A stretch of 34,924 nt of DNA, from the NCBI RefSeq assembly GCF_020709055.1, contig NZ_JAJFCK010000024.1, forward strand, positions 1-34,924, in the 5' to 3' direction. A model generated the notes under the pieces. The model made no database searches. It was given only the letters and a program-made list of their open reading frames with translations, and had not been told where the DNA came from. The stretch comes from Ruminococcus callidus (lineage in GTDB: Bacteria > Bacillota > Clostridia > Oscillospirales > Ruminococcaceae). Each line of letters opens with the position of its first letter. The stretch's first letter is position 1. Position numbers and translations under genes: made by a program. Below are positions 7,803-14,948 of this stretch, piece by piece.

Positions 7803-8185
7803 GGCGGCGTGCGCTCGTCGGACTGCTTTGTCTGCTGCTTTTGGGCACAGCCGGCTGCGGACACATTTCCTCCGGTGCCCACGCCGGCGAGGACGGCAAC
7901 AGTTCCTGTGCTGTGGTGTGCGACGGTGCTCTTGGAAAAAGCGTCCTCCTCCACGGCAGTGCGCCAAACGGGCAGCAGTTCTCCATCACTGGAACTGTCT
8001 CCGGCAAGACCGGCGCAGTCCGGCTCTACGGTGTGGACGATACAGGCTGCACCACGCTGTTCCCCACCGGCACGGACGGTACCTTCTCCGCCACCCTGCG
8101 GTACAGCGGAAATTATCAGATTGTCGCAGCATACACCGGCTTCACCGGCAGCATCGCCGTGTGCAGTGTGACAGATTTCGAATAA
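7799..8185 (+). CDS. Small predicted lipoprotein, function unknown
   Basis: A 128-residue protein with a classical lipoprotein start: MRRR, hydrophobic core ALVGLLCLLLLG, then TAGC, with Cys20 as the likely lipidated residue. The remainder is short, Gly/Thr/Ser-rich and probably all beta, with a pattern (SITGTVSGKTGAVRLYG, TFSATLRYSGNYQIVAAYTG) suggestive of an Ig-like or carboxypeptidase-regulatory-like sandwich. I assign no family. ATG at 7799 has CGGAGG nine bases upstream, so it can be translated independently while also overlapping the 37-aa ORF. Being last in the Bce-like operon, it may act outside the membrane with the transporter, for example by binding the ligand; that is inference. 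Confidence 0.75.
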   Translation: MRRRALVGLLCLLLLGTAGCGHISSGAHAGEDGNSSCAVVCDGALGKSVLLHGSAPNGQQFSITGTVSGKTGAVRLYGVDDTGCTTLFPTGTDGTFSATLRYSGNYQIVAAYTGFTGSIAVCSVTDFE

Positions 8186-8202
8186 AGAATCCGGGCATAT
8201 TC

Positions 8203-8251
8203 AAAACCGCTGCGGGGTGCGTATCAAAAGGACACCTTGCAGCGGTTTTTT
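8203..8251 (+). terminator. Intrinsic terminator of the Bce-like operon
   Basis: AAAACCGCTGC (8203-8213) pairs perfectly with GCAGCGGTTTT (8239-8249) and T6 ends at 8251. An inner GGTG/CACC helix tightens the loop. It is 17 bp after the lipoprotein stop. Confidence 0.85.
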
Positions 8252-8310
8252 GTGTATAATTTTGAAAGGGTTTCGGAAAGTTTATACGACAGATGCATTC
8301 TCCTCATACA

Positions 8311-8358
8311 AAACAAGCCACACAGCAACAGGAAAACCTCCCGAAACTGCGTGGCTTT
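8311..8358 (-). terminator. Terminator after the tRNA genes
   Basis: Leftward, AAGCCAC plus CAG (8347-8357) pairs with CTG plus GTGGCTT (8315-8325), with one mismatch. TTGTTTTGTA follows on the transcript. It lies just below tRNA-Ala. Confidence 0.65.
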
Positions 8359-8362
8359 TCGT

Positions 8363-8438
8363 TGGTGGAGCATAGGGGATTCGAACCCCTGACCCCCACA
8401 CTGCCAGTGTGATGCGCTCCCAGCTGCGCTAATGCCCC
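8363..8438 (-). tRNA. tRNA-Ala (anticodon GGC)
   Basis: A complete 76-nt cloverleaf read leftward. Acceptor GGGGCAT pairs with ATGCTCC, D arm GCGC/GCGC, anticodon arm TCACA-CTGGCAG-TGTGG with GGC at 34-36, T arm AGGGG-TTCGAAT-CCCCT, and CCA is encoded at the 3' end. It decodes GCC/GCU alanine codons. It is 48 nt downstream of tRNA-Arg with no promoter between, so the two should be one transcript. Confidence 0.95.
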
Positions 8439-8486
8439 ATCTGTGCGGGAACTCCGCACAGCTTTCTTTCTGGTACAAATTCAATT

Positions 8487-8563
8487 TGGTGTTCCCGAGG
8501 TGATTCGAACACCCGACCTACCGCTTAGGAGGCGGTCGCTCTATCCAGCTGAGCTACGGAAAC
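8487..8563 (-). tRNA. tRNA-Arg (anticodon CCT)
   Basis: A complete 77-nt cloverleaf read leftward. Acceptor GTTTCCG pairs with CGGGAAC, D arm GCTC/GAGC, anticodon arm ACCGC-CTCCTAA-GCGGT with CCT, T arm GGGTG-TTCGAAT-CACCT, and CCA is encoded. It reads the AGG arginine codon. It starts 69 bp after the pyrE stop; a GAGAGCAG/CTGCTCTC hairpin (8571-8588) sits between and may be a partial terminator or processing site. Confidence 0.95.
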
Positions 8564-8570
8564 AAAGGCC

Positions 8571-8588
8571 GAGAGCAGCCCTGCTCTC
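8571..8588 (-). other. Hairpin between pyrE and tRNA-Arg
   Basis: GAGAGCAG (8571-8578) and CTGCTCTC (8581-8588) form a perfect stem. The - strand transcript continues with GGCCTTTGTTT, too short a U run for a firm terminator call. It could set the ratio of pyrE mRNA to tRNA, or mark an RNase cleavage site. Confidence 0.4.
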
Positions 8589-8632
8589 AACACGATTGCT
8601 CCGGAACGTCGGCGAAAACGCTTCTGGACGCT

Positions 8633-9289
8633 TTACGAAACGCCGTACTGCTTCCGATAAGCCAGCATGGCATCCAGATGTTCCTGACCCGGAATGATGC
8701 CGTTCTGAATTGCCTGAATGATATCCTCCATGGTAACGATGGAATACACCGGAACGCCGTACTTCTCATACACGGCCTGCACGGCGGACTTGTCGCCCTC
8801 CAGCGCACGCTCCATGCGGTCTACGGTGATGACCATACCCGTGATATCCACGTCTGCCGCACCCTTGAGCTTGGGATAAACCTCAGCCATTGCCTTGCCG
8901 GAGGTCATAACGTCCTCGATGATGACAACACGCTCGCCGTCCTCCAGCTTCTTGCCGACAAACATGCCGCCCTCGCCGTGATCCTTGACTTCCTTGCGGT
9001 CGAAGCAGAAGTTCACAGTTTTCTGGTACTGGTCGGAGAGTGCCACAGCTGCGGCAGCTGCCAGTGGGATGCCCTTATAAGCCGGTCCGAACAGGGTATC
9101 CACCGGAATGTGGTGCTCTTCAATGCATGCGGCATAGTAGCGGCCCAGCTGCATGAGCTGGTTGCCGTTGTGATAGTTGCCGGCATTGATAAAATACGGA
9201 GCCTGTCTGCCGCTCTTGAGGGTGAAGCTGCCGAATGTCAGCACGCCGCAATCCACCATAAAGCGCAGAAATGATTCTTGATAGGTCAT
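8633..9289 (-). CDS. pyrE: Orotate phosphoribosyltransferase
   Basis: Cytoplasmic enzyme of de novo pyrimidine synthesis: orotate plus PRPP gives orotidine 5'-phosphate plus pyrophosphate. The 218-residue length is normal. The PRPP-binding loop is VVIIEDVMTSGKA, and the N-terminal orotate-site region SFTLKSGRQAPYFINAG and the flexible loop FDRKEVKDHGEGG are present. ATG at 9289 follows AGGAAGG. Other pyr genes are not in the window. Its promoter is an exact consensus (9324-9352), and the two downstream tRNAs may be read from it. No PyrR-type leader is visible in the short 5' untranslated region. Confidence 0.96.
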   Translation of the reverse strand: MTYQESFLRFMVDCGVLTFGSFTLKSGRQAPYFINAGNYHNGNQLMQLGRYYAACIEEHHIPVDTLFGPAYKGIPLAAAAAVALSDQYQKTVNFCFDRKEVKDHGEGGMFVGKKLEDGERVVIIEDVMTSGKAMAEVYPKLKGAADVDITGMVITVDRMERALEGDKSAVQAVYEKYGVPVYSIVTMEDIIQAIQNGIIPGQEHLDAMLAYRKQYGVS

Positions 9290-9323
9290 GTTCCAACGTC
9301 CTTCCTAACTCTGATTCCTTTTC

Positions 9324-9352
9324 ATTATACTTGGTTTTCCCGCTCTTGTCAA
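9324..9352 (-). promoter_or_regulatory. Consensus promoter for pyrE (and probably the tRNAs)
   Basis: Leftward, TTGACA (9347-9352), 17 bp, TATAAT (9324-9329): an exact sigma-A consensus at ideal spacing, about 35 bp upstream of the pyrE ATG. Such strength is more usual for stable RNA genes, which fits cotranscription with the tRNAs. Confidence 0.88.
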
Positions 9353-9383
9353 GCCCTTTTCCCAAGATTTCGGCGGAATCGCC

Positions 9384-9977
9384 TCAATTGTCGCTGAGGT
9401 CGATGCGCTCTTCCTGATTGGAGAACGCCGCCTCGAGGATTTTCCCGTAGAAACCGGCGGGGTTGCGCATGATCTGCTCGCCCAGATACTTTGCCTGGGT
9501 ATAATCCGGCGCATAGAGCTTCAGATCCAGCAGGTCGTCCTCCAGATCGAGGCAGCGCACATGGACATAGTATCCCTTTTTCAGCGGGATATACTCCAGC
9601 TTGACCTCGCTCTCCCGCTTCAGCCGTGCGAAGTACTGGAGGGCGGCGGAAACCAGCTTGTCCCGATACGCTTTTCCCACGTAGTTGCGCAGCTCTCTCG
9701 CCGTCTGCACGCCCGGCTCCATGAGCACATATTCCTCCACGCCCTCCGGCATCCGGCGCAGCTGCACGGAGCCGTGTTCGGTGAGATAGGAAATGGATTC
9801 CTGATAGGCAAAATAGTTGATGATGTTGCTGCCCACTGCAATGTCATACAGCTGGCTCACCTGCACCGGTCTGTCGATGCGATAGAGAAGATAGCAGAGA
9901 AGAATGTTCGCCATATGGGAGTCCATAATCGGCGGTGTTGCCATCTTCGCCATTTTCAAAAGATTTTCTTCCTGCAC
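9384..9977 (-). CDS. DUF4364 family protein (predicted winged-helix, unknown role)
   Basis: A cytoplasmic protein of about 197 residues resembling the clostridial DUF4364 family: N-terminal helices ILLCYLLYRIDRPVQVSQLYD and IINYFAYQESISYLTEHG look like a winged-helix module, followed by a mixed alpha/beta domain with LKKGYYVHVRCLDLEDDLLDLKLYAPD. The function is not established. It is last in the aromatic operon, immediately after aroC. The start is uncertain: GTG at 9977 has GAGG at a good distance, while GTG at 9986 is directly abutted by that SD; an ATG further in (MAKMATPP) is another option. The family assignment is from memory of its pattern. Confidence 0.75.
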   Translation of the reverse strand: MQEENLLKMAKMATPPIMDSHMANILLCYLLYRIDRPVQVSQLYDIAVGSNIINYFAYQESISYLTEHGSVQLRRMPEGVEEYVLMEPGVQTARELRNYVGKAYRDKLVSAALQYFARLKRESEVKLEYIPLKKGYYVHVRCLDLEDDLLDLKLYAPDYTQAKYLGEQIMRNPAGFYGKILEAAFSNQEERIDLSDN

Positions 9978-9992
9978 TGCTGCCACCTCAAA

Positions 9993-11090
9993 TCAGCCTG
10001 CGAAATGCGGATAGTCCATCATGTGGGAGAGCAGCGCCACGTTGACGGCGGCCTCCACGCACGGGACAGCACGGGGCACGATACACGGGTCGTGCCGGCC
10101 GTGGATCTGCAAAACCTCGTTGGTCTTTGCCCGAAAGTCCACGGTCTCCTGCGGCTTGGCAATGGAGGCGGTGGGCTTGACGGCAACATTCATGGTGATG
10201 GGCATGCCGGAGGAGATGCCCCCCAGAATGCCGCCATGGTTATTGGTCTTGGTCATCACGTGACCGTTTTCGTCGATATAGAAGGGATCGTTGTTCTGGC
10301 TTCCCACCATTTCCGCCACCTGAAAGCCTGCGCCAAACTCCAGTCCCTTGACGGCGGGAATGCCGAAGACCAGCTGGGCGATGGTGTTTTCCAGTCCCTC
10401 GAAAATGGGCGAGCCGACTCCTGCCGGAACATTCACAGCAACGCATTCAATGAGTCCGCCGAGGGACTCGCCGCCGGCGTGGGCGCTGCGGATGTCGTCC
10501 CGCATCTTCTCCCCCTGGGCATCGTTGATGACGGGGAAGTCCTTCTGGCGCACGGCGAGGATGTCTTCCTTGGTAACCTTGGTGCGGCTGAACATGTCGT
10601 CTTTCACGCCGTGGACTGCGGCGATGTGTGCGCCGGTGTAGATTCCCCGCCGCTCCAGAATCTGTCCGCAGATCGCACCGGCAAAGCAGAGGGGCGCTGT
10701 CAGACGGCCGGAGAAATGTCCGCCGCCACGCACGTCATTGAAGCCACGGTAGCGCATAGCGCCGGTATAGTCGGCGTGACCCGGACGGGGCAGCCGTGCC
10801 AGATTGCTGTAGTCCTTGGAACGTGTGTCCATATTCTGGATAAAGGCACACAGCGGTGCGCCAGTGGTGCGGTCGTTCAGCAGACCGGACATCACCTGCG
10901 GCAGGTCTTTTTCGCCACGAGGCGTTGTCGTCCCGTCTTTTTTCGGGGCACGGCGTGCCATAAAGTGGCGCAGCTTTTCAAGGTCGATATACTCGCCGGC
11001 GGGAAGATTATCGATCACCACACCGATGGCGGGGCCGTGAGATTCTCCGAAAATAGAAATGGAAATATTACGATTCCAGAACGATGACAT
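9993..11090 (-). CDS. aroC: Chorismate synthase
   Basis: Final enzyme of the shikimate pathway, converting 5-enolpyruvylshikimate 3-phosphate to chorismate with reduced FMN as catalyst. The 365-residue protein has the expected blocks: GESHGPAIGVVIDNLPAG near the N-terminus, RPGHADYTGAMRYRGFNDVRGGGHFSGRLTA in the middle, and FRAKTNEVLQIHGRHDPCIVPRA near the end. ATG at 11090 has AGGAGG eight bases upstream and lies inside the 3' end of aroA, overlapping by 23 bp, so the two are translationally linked. Confidence 0.97.
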   Translation of the reverse strand: MSSFWNRNISISIFGESHGPAIGVVIDNLPAGEYIDLEKLRHFMARRAPKKDGTTTPRGEKDLPQVMSGLLNDRTTGAPLCAFIQNMDTRSKDYSNLARLPRPGHADYTGAMRYRGFNDVRGGGHFSGRLTAPLCFAGAICGQILERRGIYTGAHIAAVHGVKDDMFSRTKVTKEDILAVRQKDFPVINDAQGEKMRDDIRSAHAGGESLGGLIECVAVNVPAGVGSPIFEGLENTIAQLVFGIPAVKGLEFGAGFQVAEMVGSQNNDPFYIDENGHVMTKTNNHGGILGGISSGMPITMNVAVKPTASIAKPQETVDFRAKTNEVLQIHGRHDPCIVPRAVPCVEAAVNVALLSHMMDYPHFAG

Positions 11091-12315
11091 GGACAGTTCC
11101 TCCTAATTGTTGATAGTCCTCATAGAATGACGGATAGGACTTTTCCACACATTCGCCGTGGAGAATCGTCACTGTTTCCGTACAGCGTGTTGCTGCGATT
11201 GCGGCGCACATGGCGATGCGGTGGTCGCCGAAGCTGTCCACCGTGCCGCCGTGCAGTTCCTTTACCGGAATGATATCCAGTCCGTCCGCCGTTGCGGTCA
11301 CATTGCCGCCAAGACGGTTAAGGAAGTCTGCCGTTGCCGCAAGCCGGTCGCTTTCCTTGATGGCAAGGCGATGCGCCCCCGTGATATGGGACGGCGCCGT
11401 GCCAAAGGTTGCGAGCACCGCCAGAATCGGAACAATGTCCGGAATGTCGGCGGCGTCCACAGTAAAGCAGACCGGTTTTCCATTACTTTGATTATAGCAC
11501 ATCTCCTGCACAATTTCAACCACTTTTTTATCGCCCTGCGCACTTTCCGGATTGAGATTGGTCAGCCGGATACGGCTGCCCAGTGCATTTGCCACATAAA
11601 AGAACGCAGCCTGGGAATAATCGCCCTCCACAGTCTGTTCTGCGGCATGGTAGTGCTGACCGCCGGGAATCTCATAGCCGTCCCCGGTTTCCGTGACGGT
11701 GATGCCGAACTGCCGCAGACACGCCAGCGTCAGGTTCACGTACGGGCGGGACTCCAGACGGGACAGCAGACGGATGCGGGATGTGCTTTCCAGCAGCGGC
11801 AGAGCAAACAGCAGTCCCGTGACGTACTGCGAGGAGACATCGCCCTCCAGCTCAAACGTACCGGCGCAGAGCTGTCCCCGCAGGGAGAAGGGCATGGTGC
11901 TGGCATAGTCGAAGGTCACGCCGTTTTTGGGCAGTTCCCGCAGATACGCCGTCACCGGACGCTGGGGCAGCCGTCCCCGACCCAGAAAAGTGGTTTCCAC
12001 GCCAAGCGCTGCCGCCACCGGAATCAGAAAGCGCAGAGTCGAGCCGCTCTCGCAGCAGTCCATCTCTGCCGCCGCCGATGCTGCTTTGCCGCCGATGCCG
12101 CAGACGGTGACGGTCTTTCCCTCGGTTCGGAACGAAGCACCCAGTGCTGCCAGTGCGCCCATGGTCGCCGTAATATCCTGTGAGTTGTCTACGCCGTGGA
12201 TGACGGAGGTGCCCTCCGCCAGCGCTGCACAGATCAGCATGCGGTGCGCCATGCTCTTGGAGGCAGGCACACGCAGCGTGCCCTCCAGCAGCGCAGGAGT
12301 GATTGCAACGTTCAT
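11068..12315 (-). CDS. aroA: 3-phosphoshikimate 1-carboxyvinyltransferase (EPSP synthase)
   Basis: Cytoplasmic enzyme joining phosphoenolpyruvate to shikimate 3-phosphate. The 415-residue protein begins MNVAITPALLEGTLRVPASKSMAHR (the conserved SKS binding loop). It has ESGSTLRFLIP, SSQYVTGLLFALP, the catalytic Asp in DIPDIVPILAVLA, and the ending KESDRLAATADFLNRLGG. ATG at 12315 is chosen over longer readings because GGAGGGGAG precedes it and the family start fits; it overlaps the aroB stop as ATGA. It is a compact, divergent form: the usual N-terminal GDKSISHR is PASKSMAHR, as in low-GC Gram-positives. Glyphosate response cannot be told from sequence by eye. Confidence 0.96.
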   Translation of the reverse strand: MNVAITPALLEGTLRVPASKSMAHRMLICAALAEGTSVIHGVDNSQDITATMGALAALGASFRTEGKTVTVCGIGGKAASAAAEMDCCESGSTLRFLIPVAAALGVETTFLGRGRLPQRPVTAYLRELPKNGVTFDYASTMPFSLRGQLCAGTFELEGDVSSQYVTGLLFALPLLESTSRIRLLSRLESRPYVNLTLACLRQFGITVTETGDGYEIPGGQHYHAAEQTVEGDYSQAAFFYVANALGSRIRLTNLNPESAQGDKKVVEIVQEMCYNQSNGKPVCFTVDAADIPDIVPILAVLATFGTAPSHITGAHRLAIKESDRLAATADFLNRLGGNVTATADGLDIIPVKELHGGTVDSFGDHRIAMCAAIAATRCTETVTILHGECVEKSYPSFYEDYQQLGGTVHVIVLES

Positions 12316-13364
12316 GCCTGCTCCCCTCCCATCCATGCGGCAAACTCGGTGAACGGCATGGAGCGGATCTCCGCCTTGCCGATGTGCTGGCACACGATAA
12401 ACCGCAGTGATGCGCTGGCACGCTTCTTGTCGTTTCCGCACAGGGGCACCAGCTCCACCATGGGTGCCGGCACTTTTGTGGGCAGCTCATACGCCGTCAC
12501 GCACCGGCACAGGCGCTGGTATACGTCCTCGGAGCAAGTCTTTTTCGCCATCATGCACATGCCGGCTGCCACAGCGCTGCCGTGGGTGTAAGTCACATAG
12601 TGATAGTAGCTCTCCACCGCATGTCCCAGTGTGTGCCCGAAGTTGAGGATCATCCGCTCGCCGGTGTCGAACTCGTCGTGCTCCACCACCTGCCGCTTGA
12701 TGTCCACGCAGGAGGCGATGACCTGATCCATCACCTCGTGGATGCGGTCGAGGTCATACTGTTCCAGCAGGGCAAAGAGCTTCTCGTCCCAGATCATGCC
12801 GTACTTAATGACCTCCCCCATGCCGTCCGCCAGAAACTTGCGGGGCAGCGTCCTGAGGGTATCCGGATCGCACAGCACGCAGACGGGCTGCTTGAATGCA
12901 CCCACCAGATTTTTGCCGCCGGGCAGGTCGATGGCAGTCTTTCCGCCCACGGAAGAGTCCACCTGTGCCAGCAGCGTGGTGGGAATCTGCACATAGTCCA
13001 TGCCACGCAGATAGGTTGCTGCCGCAAAACCGGTGATGTCCCCCACAACGCCGCCGCCCAGTGCTACCAGACAGTCGGTGCGGGTGAGATTGTTCCCGCA
13101 CAGGAAGTCATAGATCTCGTTCAGCGTCTTGCTGCACTTGGACGCCTCTCCATGGGGAAAGACGAACTTCAGCACCCGAAAGCCGTTCTGTTCCAGAGAG
13201 GCTGTCACGGTATCGCCGTAAAGCTCATTTACTGTATCGTCTGTGACCACGACTGCGGTCTGTGCCTTGGTCTGCTGCCGCACCAGTGTGCCGCACTCTG
13301 CCAAAAGCCCGTGTGAAATCCAGATCGGATATGCCTGACTGGCATGTACCGTAATTGTCTGCAT
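12312..13364 (-). CDS. aroB: 3-dehydroquinate synthase
   Basis: NAD-dependent zinc enzyme making 3-dehydroquinate from DAHP, the second shikimate step. The 350-residue protein shows FPHGEASKCSKTLNEIYDF, the NAD-binding loop ALGGGVVGDITGFAAATYLRG, substrate-site IPTTLLAQVDSSVGGKTAID, and zinc ligands in GEVIKYG, HTLGHAVE and YTHGSAVAAGM. ATG at 13364 follows AAGGGG. It leads the aroB-aroA-aroC-DUF4364 operon. The other pathway genes (aroF/G, aroD, aroE, aroK) are not in the window. Confidence 0.96.
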   Translation of the reverse strand: MQTITVHASQAYPIWISHGLLAECGTLVRQQTKAQTAVVVTDDTVNELYGDTVTASLEQNGFRVLKFVFPHGEASKCSKTLNEIYDFLCGNNLTRTDCLVALGGGVVGDITGFAAATYLRGMDYVQIPTTLLAQVDSSVGGKTAIDLPGGKNLVGAFKQPVCVLCDPDTLRTLPRKFLADGMGEVIKYGMIWDEKLFALLEQYDLDRIHEVMDQVIASCVDIKRQVVEHDEFDTGERMILNFGHTLGHAVESYYHYVTYTHGSAVAAGMCMMAKKTCSEDVYQRLCRCVTAYELPTKVPAPMVELVPLCGNDKKRASASLRFIVCQHIGKAEIRSMPFTEFAAWMGGEQA

Positions 13365-13408
13365 AAAAGGTATCCCCTTTCTCCGGAAGTTTCCGGAACT
13401 CCATTGGT

Positions 13409-13426
13409 GTGAAGCCACTGCTTCAC
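13409..13426 (-). promoter_or_regulatory. Leader hairpin of the aroB operon
   Basis: GTGAAGC (13409-13415) and GCTTCAC (13420-13426) form a perfect 7-bp stem with a 4-nt loop, between the promoter and the aroB SD. There is no U run, so it is more likely a stability or regulatory element than a terminator. Confidence 0.4.
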
Positions 13427-13432
13427 GCTCTC

Positions 13433-13465
13433 TTTTAGTATACTAAAATTTCACCGGTATTTCAA
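13433..13465 (-). promoter_or_regulatory. Promoter of the aroB operon with a palindrome over the -10
   Basis: Leftward, TTGAAA (13460-13465), 17 bp, TATACT (13437-13442). The -10 is embedded in a perfect 16-bp palindrome TTTTAGTATACTAAAA (13433-13448), a good shape for a dimeric repressor operator. Confidence 0.7.
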
Positions 13466-13518
13466 CAACTATTTGTAAACGCTTCACGGGATTTTCCGCT
13501 GTTTTCGCCTTGCCGGAA

Positions 13519-13576
13519 AAATTCTCATGAGAATTTGGTGAAAACAATAGCAATTTCCATTCAGATGTGGTATAAT
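13519..13576 (+). promoter_or_regulatory. Promoter of yfmF-yfmH-lgt-folD with upstream palindrome
   Basis: TATAAT at 13571-13576 carries an extended TGG just before it; the -35 region (about 13548-13553) is poor. A perfect 18-bp palindrome AAATTCTCATGAGAATTT (13519-13536) sits upstream, where an activator would bind. Confidence 0.6.
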
Positions 13577-13670
13577 AACAGGGTGCAGCTCTGCCGCACG
13601 GATGCGAAGCGTCTGCACACCAATATTTTTCCGGCGCACGTTCTGCCGGAAATGAGAAAGGAAAGATTCT

Positions 13671-14945
13671 ATGACGACCGATTACGAACGGATCCTGCTC
13701 GCCGAGGGCATCGGCTACTCCGAGATTCTGGATCCGAAATTCAAGACCAATACGTTGAAAATCTTTTTCAGCCAGCCGCTCTCGGCTGCCACTGCTGCCG
13801 GAAGTGCCCTCGCCACCTCCCTCTTGACGGCGAGCAACCAGCGTTACCCCTCCATTGCACAGCTCCGGAAAAAGCTCCAGATGCTCTACGGCGCAGCCAT
13901 CTTCGGCAGCGTCCAGCGGGAGGGCGACATCCAGACCAACCACATCTCCGCCACCGTCATTGACGACCGTTATGCACTGGAACAGGAACCGCTCTTTGAC
14001 GAGGTGCTGGAGCTGCTGCTGGACTGCCTGTTTCGCCCCAACGCCGCAGACGGCGCATTCTCCCAGACCGAATTCCGCATCAGGCAGCAGAACCTGCTGG
14101 ACACCATCAAGGCGGAGATCGATGAAAAGCGTACCTACGCCCTGAATCAGGCACGCCGTACAGCATTCGACGGCGAACCTGCCGCACTTTCCCCCTGCGG
14201 CACAGCGGAAGAGGTTGCTGCCCTGACACCGGCATCCGCTTATGCGGCATATCAGGAGCTGCTCCGCACCGCCGGCATCGAGATCTATTTCGTTGGTCCG
14301 GCGAAAAAGGCGGGACTGGCAGACAAGCTGCGCCGTGCCTTTGCCGCCATCCCCGACCGCAAGCCTCAGCCGCTCTGCGCCATTGCCCCCAGTCCGGCAA
14401 AGCCCGAACCGCAGGAGGTGCACGAGCTGCTGCCCGTGGCACAGTGCAAGCTGGTGCTTCTCTGGAAAACCGCTTATGAAAACCCGTGGGTGCTCGCCAT
14501 GCTCAGCGCCGTCTTTGGCGGCACGCCAAGCTCCAAACTCTTCGCCAACGTGCGGGAGAAGATGAGCCTGTGCTACTACTGCGCTGCCAGCTATTCCACC
14601 TTCAAGCAGTCGCTCACCGTGGACAGCGGTATTGAACAACAGAACGTGGAAAAAACACGGGACGCCATTCTCCAGCAGCTGCGGGAGATCCAGCAGGGCA
14701 ACATCACGCAGGAGGAGCTGGAAAACGCCAAGATGTCCTTCCACGACTCCATCTATGGCATTGGCGATACGCCGTCGTCCTATATCAACTGGTACTTCGG
14801 ACAGTTCTGCAAGGGCATCTCCCTGTCGCAGGACGAACTCCACGAAAAATACCAGTCCGTCACGATCCCTCAGCTGGTAGAAGCTGCGAACACCCTGACG
14901 CTGGACACTATCTACCTCATGGACTGCAAAAAGGAGGCGGAATAA
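13671..14945 (+). CDS. yfmF: M16-family peptidase-like protein, YfmF type (non-catalytic subunit)
   Basis: A 424-residue member of the pitrilysin/M16 family that lacks the HxxEH zinc motif: the corresponding region reads SLLTASNQRYPSIAQLRKKLQMLYGA. It is therefore the inactive half of a YfmF/YfmH heterodimer. The C-terminal M16 domain is clear (LLPVAQCKLVLLWKT, VFGGTPSSKLFANVREKMSLCYY). In databases this pair is often labelled as associated with elongation factor P 5-aminopentanol modification. ATG at 13671 follows GAAAGGA. YfmH starts 3 bp after its stop. The pairing is the strongest evidence. Confidence 0.88.
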   Translation: MTTDYERILLAEGIGYSEILDPKFKTNTLKIFFSQPLSAATAAGSALATSLLTASNQRYPSIAQLRKKLQMLYGAAIFGSVQREGDIQTNHISATVIDDRYALEQEPLFDEVLELLLDCLFRPNAADGAFSQTEFRIRQQNLLDTIKAEIDEKRTYALNQARRTAFDGEPAALSPCGTAEEVAALTPASAYAAYQELLRTAGIEIYFVGPAKKAGLADKLRRAFAAIPDRKPQPLCAIAPSPAKPEPQEVHELLPVAQCKLVLLWKTAYENPWVLAMLSAVFGGTPSSKLFANVREKMSLCYYCAASYSTFKQSLTVDSGIEQQNVEKTRDAILQQLREIQQGNITQEELENAKMSFHDSIYGIGDTPSSYINWYFGQFCKGISLSQDELHEKYQSVTIPQLVEAANTLTLDTIYLMDCKKEAE

Positions 14946-14948
14946 TCC

